DNA from: Temnopleurus reevesii
Taxonomy: Eukaryota; Echinodermata; Echinoidea; Temnopleuroida; Temnopleuridae
Direction of reading: 5' to 3'
Assembly (NCBI GenBank): GCA_036244855.1
Contig: BQKZ01004936.1
Location: forward strand, 10,125-45,489
Length of the DNA stretch: 35,365 nt
The notes beneath the pieces were generated by a model that worked only from the letters and a program-made list of their open reading frames with translations, ran no database searches and was not told where the DNA came from. Position numbers and translations under genes: made by a program. This document shows, piece by piece, positions 1-11,700 of this stretch; positions within the stretch are counted from its first letter, which is position 1, and each line of letters starts with the position of its first letter.

Positions 1-560
1 GGGGGGGGGGTGCAGAGGAAGAGGAGGGAGAGGAAAAAGAGGGGTTTAGTTATGAAATGAGCCAAAATATTACACTGAACGATTGACTTGTGTGAAAGCA
101 TTGCAGGCAAACATTGCAGGAGAGTGACCAGATTGCGTGCGCACATCACGTAATTCGTAAACTAAAAATTGCAAACATCGACGATAGAACTCTATAGAAG
201 TCTATTGTAAACTATGGGCATCCTCGTCTGCGCCTCATTGACATAGGCCTACGCGATGTAACTCGCGCGCTCGGTGAAATCAAGACTTTTTCCTCAAAAT
301 CTCCAACCGTGTAAAGTGAAAGGGATCGATGCAGAGAAGGGACCCAAATATTTTGAACGCCAAAATGAGAGGGGTGTATATTTCATCTACAATGAAATCC
401 TGGTCAGATTTTGCTGAGATATTTCTCACACATAATCTTTAGGATATTTGTGATAATATCAGCTATGGATAGCGCTCTGGAATATGAATAGTTTTCTTCA
501 CATTTTTAAAAACTTCTTACTTGAAAATTAGACAAAACTCTTTTTCAATTCGGGCCATCA
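1..560. other. Upstream sequence, nothing recognised
   Basis: The stretch opens with a run of G and a purine-rich tract (about 1-50). After that it is AT-rich DNA with stops in all frames. I see no exon, repeat end or regulatory signal I can defend. Confidence 0.4.
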
Positions 561-564
561 ACAT

Positions 565-674
565 GCAATTGGAATGGTCTCCCCGAGGAAGCAGTTTCTG
601 CAACTTCCATCAACATGTTTAAGTCTGCTCTTGAGAGACACTGGCTATTAAAGTTTTCCCCATACCAGAGATGA
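565..674 (+). mobile_element. Fossil C-terminal tail of a non-LTR retrotransposon reverse transcriptase
   Basis: An open frame from 570 to a TGA at 672-674 begins W-N-G-L-P-E-E and continues with a short helix ending R-H-W. This W-N-x-L-P pattern followed by an F-K-x-x-L-x-x-x-W segment is typical of the extreme C-terminus of LINE-type (CR1/jockey-like) ORF2 proteins. Only about 34 codons remain, with no RT core or endonuclease nearby, so this is a dead 3' fragment. The family assignment comes from pattern memory. Confidence 0.5.
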
Positions 675-895
675 GTTACTCAACGTGACGAGGGGCAAAT
701 AAGCTATTAGCTTTACGTCTCTACATTCAAGTAAATTCAAGTAAAAAAGTAAATACTACTCCAGAGTCCTGCGTCAAAAAATGTAAAAACACTAAAGATT
801 ATGTATCAGACTTGCCTTGACTAAAATGCATTGACACTTAAGTTAAATTTTTATAACAGTGTTAATGAGCCCCAATGACTTCCGTTGTAAACATC

Positions 896-1117
896 CGGCT
901 CCGGACGAAAGGTCAATTTATTGGAGTTTCTCTGTCACTTTTCTACTGATAGGTTATCCCAGTTTCCCAGCTCAATCGAGGCTATATTGGCGTGGTTCGT
1001 GCAGATTTTCATATAAATTCTGCCAAAACCACGCCAACTGTGCCTCGACCGAGCTGGATAGGTTTGGTAGAAAAGTGACAGAGAAACTCCAATAAATTGA
1101 CCTTTTGCCCAAAGCTG
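896..1117. repeat. Foldback (MITE-like) element
   Basis: The two arms are inverted copies. The left arm has AAAGGTCAATTTATTGGAG and the right arm has its complement ending in ATTGACCTTTT; the match continues inward through the 'tttctctgtcacttttct' segment. No protein is encoded; small open frames here are arms of the palindrome read in both directions. It would fold into a long hairpin if transcribed. Confidence 0.7.
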
Positions 1118-1243
1118 GATACATAATCTCATAATGGAAAAGGGAACGCTGGAACGTGAGTGAAGTTCCAAGCCATTATATATAAAACTGGGATATATGA
1201 TTTCAAAAGGATGATTTGGGGGGAATTTAAGATCCGTTATTCT

Positions 1244-1402
1244 GGGGGGTGTTTCATCAAGATTTGTCGCAGCGACAAAGGGTCATTTTCCGACAGTTCC
1301 CATAGCAACTGTCAGCGATAATGCTTTTCATCCAATCACAATCAAGGAATTTGTCAGCGCTGACTAATTGTCTCTGTGACAAATCTTGATGAAACACCCC
1401 CC
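1244..1402. mobile_element. MITE with GGGGGGTGTTTCATCAAG inverted ends
   Basis: The terminal inverted repeats GGGGGGTGTTTCATCAAG and CTTGATGAAACACCCCCC bound about 160 bp, and the arms continue as inverted repeats through 'atttgtc'. The ends resemble the GGTGTTTCACCAAG elements at 4313-4473 and 30674-30843, which suggests one superfamily. It is non-autonomous and has no coding capacity. Confidence 0.75.
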
Positions 1403-1559
1403 TGGTGCTACATGGGCGATATGGCATCAACTCCATAGCTCTCTGGAGTAGTGACACTGTCAAAAAATGTAAAAAAACTATTCCAGAGATCTATCCGTAG
1501 CTACCAAAATACACACTGGTAACCATTCACAAAATGAGTCCAAAAGTGACTTTAAAGTT

Positions 1560-1700
1560 TAAAGGCGGGGCGACATGACATTTAGGGCGTGGCTAACTGA
1601 CCGCTGCCATTTTGATTACGAAGATTGGCGAACAGAAAAATCACAGCATTTTTAACCTGGAATATCGAGCANTAATTACATTTTATCAACAGAATAATGG
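1560..1700 (+). promoter_or_regulatory. Possible POLD2 promoter or 5' leader region
   Basis: This small patch contains a GC-box-like GGCGGGGC (near 1564), a GCCATTTT motif (YY1-like) and an inverted CCAAT (ATTGG) within about 70 bp. POLD2 coding sequence starts just after a splice acceptor at 2773, so a non-coding first exon must lie upstream and this is the best-looking candidate. No transcript evidence is visible, and the N at 1672 interrupts the stretch. Confidence 0.2.
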
Positions 1701-2118
1701 TCTTAAATGTTTATTTCTTTCCCCTCTTTCCATACAAGAAATATGTTGAAAACTTAATCAATTTTAATGTAAAAAAAAGTGTAAACTTGAGGCAGCTTTG
1801 CAAATATTTGTTGTTCGAATCTGGTGCGAAAATCATCGCCGACGCCCTACAGAACCATAGGATTGTACACAAATTGAATACATCACGTGCATCTGGCCCA
1901 TAATCTACGTGCTGCTGCATTGTATACGCCGTAAGACTAGATCTAGACTCCAATATCCATCCAAGATCAAGAGAAAGCAGGCTTTCTTTAATTGCCGAGT
2001 CTCGCCCTACATGTAGATTAGATTTGACGTTAGAATGAACCTAGTAACCTACCCAGTTTAGTCAGATGTAACAGTTAACTTAGGTCCCGAGCTGGCCTAG
2101 CTAGTGCTAGATTAGTTC

Positions 2119-2257
2119 GATGCCATCCAACTTTCTGCCTAGATCAGTAAGGTTAAATATTAACGTTTTCAATCAGAAATTTTATCTTTTACATAGCAAA
2201 ACGTGAAGGATAAAATGTTAGTATTTATTGATTTGAGCCGAATGTTAGATGGCATCA
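2119..2257. repeat. Foldback element with GATGCCATC / GATGGCATC ends
   Basis: Inverted ends of the type TTTGATGCCATCtAA bound about 140 bp of AT-rich, non-coding DNA. A related element with TTTGATACCATCTAAATTTCTGCC ends sits upstream of USP1 at 34895-35030. Confidence 0.55.
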
Positions 2258-2471
2258 AACTAGAAGATGTATGCCTATAACACGAGATAAACTATTTCCA
2301 TAAAACTAAGTCAAACACAAATTCAATGCTCCTTTGTAACGCCATCCAAATCGGAACCGGCTTGTGATCTATTGTCCTTTAACGGAAATAACCCATTTTA
2401 TTTTACGGATATAGTTTATGTCGTGTCCTGCATTTCAAGTGAAGAATATCTTGATTTATTTGTAGAGCTAT

Positions 2472-2590
2472 GTTTTGGACTATGTTGGAAGACGTGCCTT
2501 CATATGTACCAGACATCTTCCAACATCCATCTTGTGAATGTTAAAACCTTTCTGCTATATACAAGCTTCTGGTATAGAATTTTGAGTATA
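2472..2590 (+). pseudogene. Decayed ghost copy of POLD2 exon 1
   Basis: The stretch lines up with POLD2 exon 1 at a constant offset of about 301 bp. Shared blocks include TGCCTTCA, ACCAGACA, CTTGTGA, AAAACCT, AAGCTTC and ATTTTGAG, in the same order and spacing. Upstream, the match reaches the sequence equivalent to the intron-exon edge (TTT..ACTAT..TG..AGAC). The start codon is lost and the amino-acid sequence no longer resembles POLD2. It is an old duplicate, probably made together with the repeated acceptor at 2710. Confidence 0.6.
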
Positions 2591-2654
2591 TTAATTTTGC
2601 CTTTAATGACCGTCACCAACATTCTCATTAATTTTCTACTAAATTAATTAAATC

Positions 2655-2783
2655 TTTTGACTAGTTGAAAAAAGTAAATATCAGTATGTCATGTTTCTAT
2701 TCCTTCCAGGTTTCACCACTAGTTGAACATAGTAAATAAGAGTATCAATATCTTGTTTCTCTATTCCTACAGGTTTCACCACT
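2655..2783 (+). repeat. Tandem duplication of the acceptor of POLD2 exon 1
   Basis: Two 63-bp units each contain 'agttgaa..agtaaata', a pyrimidine tract, an AG, and the first exon bases GTTTCACCACT. The acceptors would place the exon start at 2710 (CCTTCCAG) or 2773 (CCTACAG). Only the second lies directly in front of the start codon at 2787. Use of the first would lengthen the 5' UTR by 63 nt and leave the protein unchanged. Confidence 0.7.
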
Positions 2784-2786
2784 ATC

Positions 2787-5700
2787 ATGACAGACATGCC
2801 TTCAGCTACACCAGACACTTTTCAACGTCCAACTTGTGACTATGAAAACCTATCTGAGAGGTTTAAGCTTCAGGACAGGAATTTTGAGCGCCAGTATGCT
2901 CATCTTTACTCGGAACGGCTGGTCAGTATGAGGCCCTCACTGGAGAAAGCAGCTAAGAGGAAATGGGGTAAGATATTTGCAAACTATTATTTGTTGTTAT
3001 CATAATCAAATTGAATCACGCACATTTTGAAAGGTTAGAAAAGATAAAAGAAATTAATAAAGTCCATCACCTTTGTGTGCATATTTTAGTGCATGGTCCA
3101 TACTTGATACAAGGCTTAGTTAGATTTTGAGAATGATTATACAAACCATTCCCTTTCTCAATATGTTTTTGGGGCAGAAATGTCATGTCATATTATTAAA
3201 AGAAATAGCTAACATTATTCGAGAATCAAAAGAAAATTTAGCTGATTCAGTAGGTGCAGTGTTCATCATTCTAAACATAAGGCCAAAACAGGAACCATCT
3301 GAAGTTAGGCCACTGGTCCAGTATATTTAAAGATAAAAACAATTTCACACTGATAATGCTGGTCGCTGATCTTGATCAGCACATAGGTCAATCAAAATCA
3401 TGGTGACATAAGTGCTAATTTTGTTAGAAGGGAAAACTACACACAACTGAAAACATGCATTTCCTCTAGCAATCAATTGCAACTAGTCAGGGGGGTACAT
3501 GTACATGATTGTTTTTTCACCACTTGTCTTTCGAGTCACTGAGTTTTTGAATCACTTGCCCAAATAAAAAATTTTCTTGCCCCAAATTGATCGCCAATGC
3601 TTTTTTAACATTAAATAGGAAGACTTGTATCACTACTAGTCACACAATTTGGCAACTGACAGTTTCATTTATTTGCCCGATAGCTAAATTTGGTTGCCTT
3701 GGGTATGTGGGGAAAGTCAGTTTGTAGTGATCTGTTAGTTCACCTTCGTTAGGAGTTAAATATTCATATGCATGCCATTAAATCCAATCTCTCTCTCTCT
3801 CTCTTGTGAAACAGGTCTGGAGACCCCTCTATGCCGTCTGTATCAGCTCGTGACTGGAAAAACGCAGATCGTCGTGGGAACACTATTCAAGAGCATGGAG
3901 CTCAAACCAAGCATCCTCAAAGAAATTAGTGAAGATGTAAGGATTAGCTGTGCCTTTTTCTTTGAAAAATGTATATTTCAGTGAACAATCAGAATACATT
4001 TTTATGATATCTGTAAAACATTAGTTTTTCTTGTAATGTGGATTTTTGCTATCGACCCATACTTTGTTGTGTTTTTAAAACATGACATCTGGGCCCTGTA
4101 ACATAAAGGTTTGCGATTAATCGCTATTTGATTTTGAATTACAATCGTTAGTACATGATTTGCCATATCGCTATCAGATTAGCAATTAATAGCAAACCTT
4201 TATGTTACGTGGCCCAGGTTTGTGTTTCATAAATCTATTTTTAGATCTATTGACAACTCTACGAGCGACTGGTGACGCTTTCCTCACTCAATGATACCCC
4301 CTGGGCGGTGTTTCACCAAGATAAGAAAGACTTTACGCACGACTTTACGTTCGACTGGTAACCCTTCTTGCGCGTAATGATTCATAATAGTGTGCGCATT
4401 CAGCACAAGAATTGATACCAGTCGAACGTAAAGTTGTGCGTAACTTTAAGAACGACTTGGTGAAACACCTCCCTGGTGCTGAATCACACATGATCTGAGA
4501 AAGGGTCACCAGTCGGTTGTAGACTCTTGCGTTGATGTATGAACAGTTTTATGAAACACAACCCGGGATATAAATACCTTAATGATTAGTACAATATGAT
4601 TAGTGAGTTCTGTAAATTGCAAAGTAATGCATGTTCTTATTTTCAATATGGCTTGAATGTTCACAGTTTATACTTTCATGTTTTTTGTACTACGTTGTTA
4701 AGTCGAAAGAATTTTTTGTTTGTAATAGCACTACAAGAATGCAGATGAATTAGTAGTATTAAAGTGTAACTGAAATTCTGAACTCATGGTTCAAAGAATG
4801 ATATAAATACAAAAGTTCTAGTAATTTTATCTTGTTTGTCTCGTCTCGATTCAGCGAAACTTAACCCCCCAGCCAGCAAGAGAGAGATTTACCTCGGAAT
4901 CCGACTTTCTTGTTCTGGAAGATGAGCTACAGAGAGTAGTTTTAACAGGGAACATTGATCCACAGACAGCTATTACAGGTAAACAGGGAATCATTTTACT
5001 TTTCACATTTGATTAGCAGTTTTAGACATTGAGAAAACTTTTCCAATCTCGTACAGTTCTATGTGAAAGAGTTTAAATTAAATATATGTTGAATAGCAAT
5101 CCTTATAAAATGCATAGCAAATTGCGATGCGATACCAGGAAAATTATTTCCTGTGTAAATATTAACTATCGTAAAGTTGTTTCCACATTCCTTCCCCACT
5201 TCTTGGTTTAGGGCAATTTCAAATGGACAGTGACAAAGTTACATGTCATTTTGAGCTATATTTCTCTCTGTTATAGCTGGGTGACAGACTATCAGAGGCC
5301 AGTCAAACTCTAAAAATGTGGTGTAGAGTATTAGCACATAGGAAGGAAAACACATTAATTTTCCATAATAGTAATAATAGATGCAATTTATATAGTGCAC
5401 GTATCCACTCAGAAGTGTGCTCATAGTGCTCAAGGCGCTTAACATTGTACCAATGGATGGCTGCAGTAGATGGTATAAAGTATGTCAGCAACAGAATTAC
5501 ATCAGAGAAAATACCTGTTGAAGTTTGATTTACAATATATTCATGCCAAGATCTACTATACAATGATATCTATTAACACAATATGTAACGTGTTCATAAC
5601 TTTATGAGTATTGTTTCATACATGTACTGTTATTTTCTATATTCTTATGACATAGGTATTGTGATAGCTCTAAAGGGATTTGAGAACGATAGTGGCAAGT

Positions 5701-8700
5701 TCGAGGTGGAGGATACGTGCTATGTGGATCTACCAAGCGTAGAGGAATACCCTTCTTTAGACGATGATCGGTAAGAGCACTTATTTATCATATGTAGGTG
5801 GGTTTGGGGGTGGGGTAAAGAGTCATCCCCCTTTTACTTTTCCCTGATAAGAAGTTATTCAAGGAAACTAGAACAAAGATTTCAATAGAGTGGAAACTCT
5901 TTATTTAAATTGAGTATTAATAGCAGAGTGAGAATACAATAAGTTATATTAGCTGGGTCCAGATTATTTCCTCGTTATATCAGAAATATTGTTTTATTAA
6001 ATATCTTTTTTACCAAGTTTCGACTGTACCATATTGTCGAGCATAATGATATAAAAAATGTGGGAAATTCTATTTTTGGTTGGAAAGTTTGTATATTCAC
6101 TTCCCATACGGATAGAACGATTCCTTCTCATTTATGATTGCCTTGCAGATATCTGATCTTGATGTCCGGCCTCGGCATAGGAAGCGATCAAACAGATCTG
6201 ATGAGCCTTCAACTCATGGTGGACATCATCACCGGTCAACTAGGGACGGCTGACCAGCAGGAAATGTTCTCAAAGGTCGTGAGGGTCATTGTCGCCGGTA
6301 ACAGCCTCAGTGAGAGTACAAGAGATAAAGATGTTCTCACAACGGTATGTTTCAATCTTTTTTTTTTTTGCTGTTGCATATTATAGGGGGTGTTGTTCAA
6401 TAGTTGCAATTGATCGGAACGCGCCAATCAAAATCATTTCTTTTTTTTTCTTTTTTTGTGTGTGTACTGGCGCCCTGCATGACTGCCTCTCACTCTGTGC
6501 TCAAAGCGCCATGAACACCGAAAGGTGGACCTGTGTGCTATACAAGTAGCCACTATTATCATCATTGTTTCATGCACGTATTGTTTTAAGCGTGTATCAT
6601 GCTCGAAAATGCTTGTTACAATTTACAACTGATTTGCAGTTGATTTGCGACCAATTGCAACTTTTGAACAACATCCCATTAGTGTATTCTTACACCTTCT
6701 TTATGCAATGGGTGTTCGATATATGATTATTCATTTGTCTATTCTCTTTCTTCTTAGATTTTGCATCCTATATTTTCAGTTTGAAACGGGGCACCTAATA
6801 ACTTTTGATTGGATCATCCCATCAAAAAGATCAATTAGTGAATAGAAGTAGAAAGTTCTCCTCCCTTCCTGTAAAGTTTCTTCTTTCTCTCATTCTGTCT
6901 CCCCTTCCTTTTTCTCTTTCCTCCCCTCCTCTCATTTACTTGTACTAAAATATTCTGTCGGTGCTGTCCCCATGTAGAAGAAATGGTCCCATATTATGAT
7001 CTGTCTAAATACATTTTTTATGAATTATATATTATTCTATTTCTCGCCATCACTCTGGAATAGAGAATTAAAGGGGAACTACACTCAGACATTAAATTGC
7101 TATCATTAAATGAAGAGAAATAAGATGAACAAACTGAAAATTTGATCAAAATCGGATACTCCATTCAAAAGTTATGAATTTTCAAAGTTTTTATTTACAC
7201 CCCTCATGGGCTCCTTAAATTGGCAAACATACAGGCAAAAAATGGCTGCCAACATGGAGAACTCTCCATTTGCTTTGTACACAAATTCAAGGATGCCCAG
7301 CACAGGTGGAAATGATAACTTTGAAAATTCATAACTTTTGAACAGATTATCCGATTTTGCTCAAATTTTCACAGTTTGTTCATCTGATTTTTCTTCATTT
7401 ACTAACAGTACATTATTGTCTGGGTGTAATTCCCCTTTAAACTGGAGACATTTGTTTGAATTAATCCCTTTCTTTGATGGTAATTTATTTGCAAATCTTT
7501 AATTTTACGTCAATTCAGGCCAAATATCTGACCAAGAAATTGCAAGCCGGAACAGTAGAAGCTGTGAAGACATTAGATCATGTCCTGGTCCAACTCACTG
7601 TAAGTAGCAATCAACTGCATGTGATTGTAATTAGAACTTATATGATTGGTATTCAGAGAATATAGTGATCGAATCATCTCTGATTTTATGAACCAACACT
7701 TTCAAGAAAATATTTGGTAAATTACAAATGATTTTCTTGTAGGATCTGTACATTCAGTCAAGGTTTAGGCCATTTCATATAATAAAAAATCATTGACAAA
7801 ATGTTTGCAAATGTGAACCAATCTGATTGTTATTACAGGACTACAGCCGTTCATTATTATTATTATTATTGACTGCCTACCTGGGGCCGATTGCTCGAAA
7901 TGGTCTTAGCTATCCTGTTCATGCTAAGGCGTGTTAAGTTCTTGCGCCACCCTCTTAACAAAGTTGTATCGATGCTAATGTCTATGTTACGAGGATGGCA
8001 CAAGACGTTAAGACGTCTTAGCATGAAGAGGATAGCTAAGACCATTTCGAGCAATCGGCTCCTGTTTCTTATCTGATTACTGCTTTCCCAGAAAATTTTG
8101 ATCAACTGTGTATCAATGGTAAAGTAGAACCATTCTGATTGTTATTATGAGAATATAATGATGAAATTTGATCTGGAATCTGATTGGTTATGCAAGGAAT
8201 TACAAACTGTTTATCGATGAACTAAAAGTTTACCAGCGACAAATATGTTCAATGTTATTTTGGGGGATTTATGTGTTATTCCTTGATGTATCACATCTGT
8301 ATCTTCCAGATGAATTTTATAATAACTTTGAATTTTTTACAGTGATGATTTAAGGACATAAAGCTTATGTATAAAGTACATGACGTTTATCACAACTTTG
8401 TGAATTATTTGTCCAGGTACCAAAATGCTGACCATCTGGGAAGCATTACACAAAGTTATGATTTGCAAGTTTGCATACCAAATGTCTGTTTTTCTTTCAG
8501 AGTTGTATTCCAGTTGATCTGATGGCCGGTGAGTTTGATCCAGCAAACTCCAGTCTCCCCCAGCAACCGTTTCATCGATGCATGTTCCTCCAGTCTAGTG
8601 TCTACTCCACATTCATACCTGTTACCAACCCTTATAAGGCAAACATTTTCTACCTGTTTTCAACATGATTCTGACTGTTTCTTTTTTCTTTCAGAGTTGC

Positions 8701-11700
8701 ATTCCAGTTGATCTGATGGCCGGTGATTTTGACCCAGCGAACTCCAGTCTTCCCCAGCAACCATTCCATCGATGCATGTTCCCCCAGTCTAGTGTCTACT
8801 CCACATTCAACTCGGTTACCAACCCGTATGAGGCTAAGATTGCAGGAATAAGGTGAGATGTAATAAAATAATTCTTGCCTTATCCCAACATGATTAAACA
8901 CTGATTGACAGTGCTTTACCGAGAAGCTGAGAAAAAATCTCAGGCATTCTCGGGTAGGAATCGAATCCACAATCTCCTGATGATTAGACAGGTATCTTAC
9001 CACTAGACCACCGAGAGCCGATGGAAGTGAGATGTGTTTGACAGTGCTGGGGAGAAGTGTCAAATGCATACCCTCAGAGAGGAGATACTGTTTAAATTTT
9101 GATTGATTGCTGTTATGAAGTAGTTTAGATAGCAAAGGAAGTGGACACTATTTTTTTGTGCTGGAACTCCAAGCCCTAGTAAACGTAGTAAATTCATCCT
9201 ATGAAAGCTGATCTTTAGTCACAATTTCTTCCTGAAACATTTTATAAACTTCCTGTACAGCTACATGTTTCTCTGAGTAGGAAATTCAGTAGGTCTTGAA
9301 TTAGATCAAAGCTGAAACGTCTCCATTGCACAATTTTAACTCTTTGCCGAAAGTTAATCTACATTATGGGAGGCAACCTCAAGAGAAAGTCTTATTTTTG
9401 CTCAAAATTCACACTGTAGCATTCAGTTCACAATTTTTCTCATTTACCAAAGTTCATTTACCAAATCTTGAATGTCTTTTGTACACTTTTTACTCGTTGC
9501 GATCAATCTGAATACTGCATAGTAGAGAATTTTTGTGCTTTTCGCGGTTGAATTGCCGGCCGCAAATTTTAGACCCCAAAAATTATCCTTAGAAATTTGT
9601 ACAAAAAGTTAACATGCACAGTACTTCATACAGTGCCTTTTGAAGTAACGCTCTCAATCCCTCAATCACGTGTATATTTGCATTTCTAATCATGATATCC
9701 GAGTTATAATGTAATTGTACAGTCATTCTTTATAATGTTTTTGCATTTAGAAGCATTCTTTTGTAACCTGTAATCACTTTCTGTTTCTAGAAAACTCTTT
9801 GTTAGTCAGGATGGGAGATTAAACCTTTTTCATGGATTGTATCCGTGAAAATGTAACCGACCACAAATATTAAGACTGCCAAATTATTCGGGCAAATAGT
9901 ATCCTACATTTGACAATAAGAATCAAGTGGAATATCCTATACTGACAGGTTAATAATTCATCCTCGTCTCGACATTCTTTCCTGTATCAGAGTACTTGGT
10001 ACATCAGGTCAGAGTGTGACAGACATCTACCAGTTCTCAACCATGGAAGATAGACTTGCCATACTTGAACAAACCTTGAGATATGGTCACCTTGCACCCT
10101 CGGCACCTGACACATTAGGTGAGCATGTTGTATCGAATGGAAATATGCTATTGCGAAGCTGCTATAATTTAAAAATTAGAGAAGTTCATATCCCAAGTGT
10201 CATTAACAGCAGAGCCCATGTCTATAAATATGATGAGATTCAGATAAATTCCCATAATGTTTCCTGGTCCAGCTCTTACATTTGAATTAGATGTTGATGT
10301 TATGCAGATACATATAAAGAATTCCTGAAAGAATAATGTAAGTTCACGATTATTTCAAAATATACTTAAGTACCATAAATAATGTTGCCATGATAATCTG
10401 TACTATTTATAGAAATCCAATTATCTCTCCTATTTTACTTGACTGCTGAAGAAAAGACTGCACATCAATTTTCCATCTCATTCTATTTTTTTTGCCATTC
10501 TCTTCTGTTTCTAGATAATCAGCTTAACATTATACTTTACCTCTATGAGATCGCAATGTTATTGGAAATATATGTTATATATATGTATATATATATATAA
10601 TATCTTTATTTGCCATGTTAAGTATACATAAATACAAAGTAATTTTTTGAATAAACGTTAAAAACTAACATACAAAGGATGTGAATTGAGAAAGGAATGG
10701 AGGAGGGTTGAGAGATAAAAAAGGAAAAAAAGTGTAGTGAGATCTCCTTGTTAAAAGAGCCAAATTGTCTAGGATCCTTCTTTTCCATGTGACACACCAT
10801 GTAGAACTTAAAGGGGAATTACACTCAAAGGATAAATCGGCTTATTTCAAAAGGTATAATATGTATCTAATCATTGGAATATGCGATTCAATATATTAGT
10901 ATCGAATTTATAGTTAAATCACAATTTTCTGATCCAGTTTATCGTCTGCTAACATTAGCTGGGGGCTGCCATTTTATTTTTGGTACGAGAAAGTAATTTT
11001 GTTCCCTTATCAAAGCTTTCCTGATCGGTAATGAAATAATTTAAAATTTGAGAAAAAAATGTGATATGCATGTGAAAATATATTTTATTATTTAACACTG
11101 GTCTAATGTTCTTTAAAAAGTCATTATTGTGCATTGAAATCCCCTTTTCTTGGCATATATGACGTACAACATGGAGTAATGACGTATTACATGGTGAATG
11201 ACATGAATCTTCTTCATAACAAAACAAATGAAAGAAAGGAATCTGTTTTATCGGTTGGCTATTTCAACTATTGTACGTGACTTTCTATAGCGTTATACAA
11301 TCAGATGAAGATCAGAACAAAAAGAAGAATCTGCAGTACAGATTGGCCTTTTAAAGTCATACATTCATGTTTATATAGGGTCTTTGGCAAAACGCTACGT
11401 TTACACCTGCATTCAAACAATAGAATACAATACCTAGAAGGCTTGCTGAATAAAGGAAATTCTGTTATGCCAGGCAAGCCCAATAAAAAGCAAATTTCTT
11501 TAGTATAAACAGATGATTTGAAAACAGAATTGTTTATTATAAGTCTTGCTAAAATATTGGACACCTATCACGTATTTTTTCCAACATAACTTGGTTGATT
11601 CGCCAAAGATTGAACTACTTTAAAGTTCCATGAATATATCCCTTGCGATTGAGAATGATATCAATGGATCTCGTCGAAGTATCTGTTCGGAACAAAATGG

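Noticed and set aside
2372..2647. 91-codon plus-strand open frame before POLD2
   Set aside because: It overlaps the ghost of exon 1 in a non-POLD2 amino-acid sequence and has no gene-like features; the frame is incidental.
7866..8105. Open frames on both strands at 7.9-8.1 kb
   Set aside because: They are the arms of a palindromic MITE and read nearly the same peptide from both strands.
8862..9026. A functional tRNA gene
   Set aside because: The A and B boxes are present but the acceptor stem pairs imperfectly, and a SINE body and target duplication follow; it is a SINE head.
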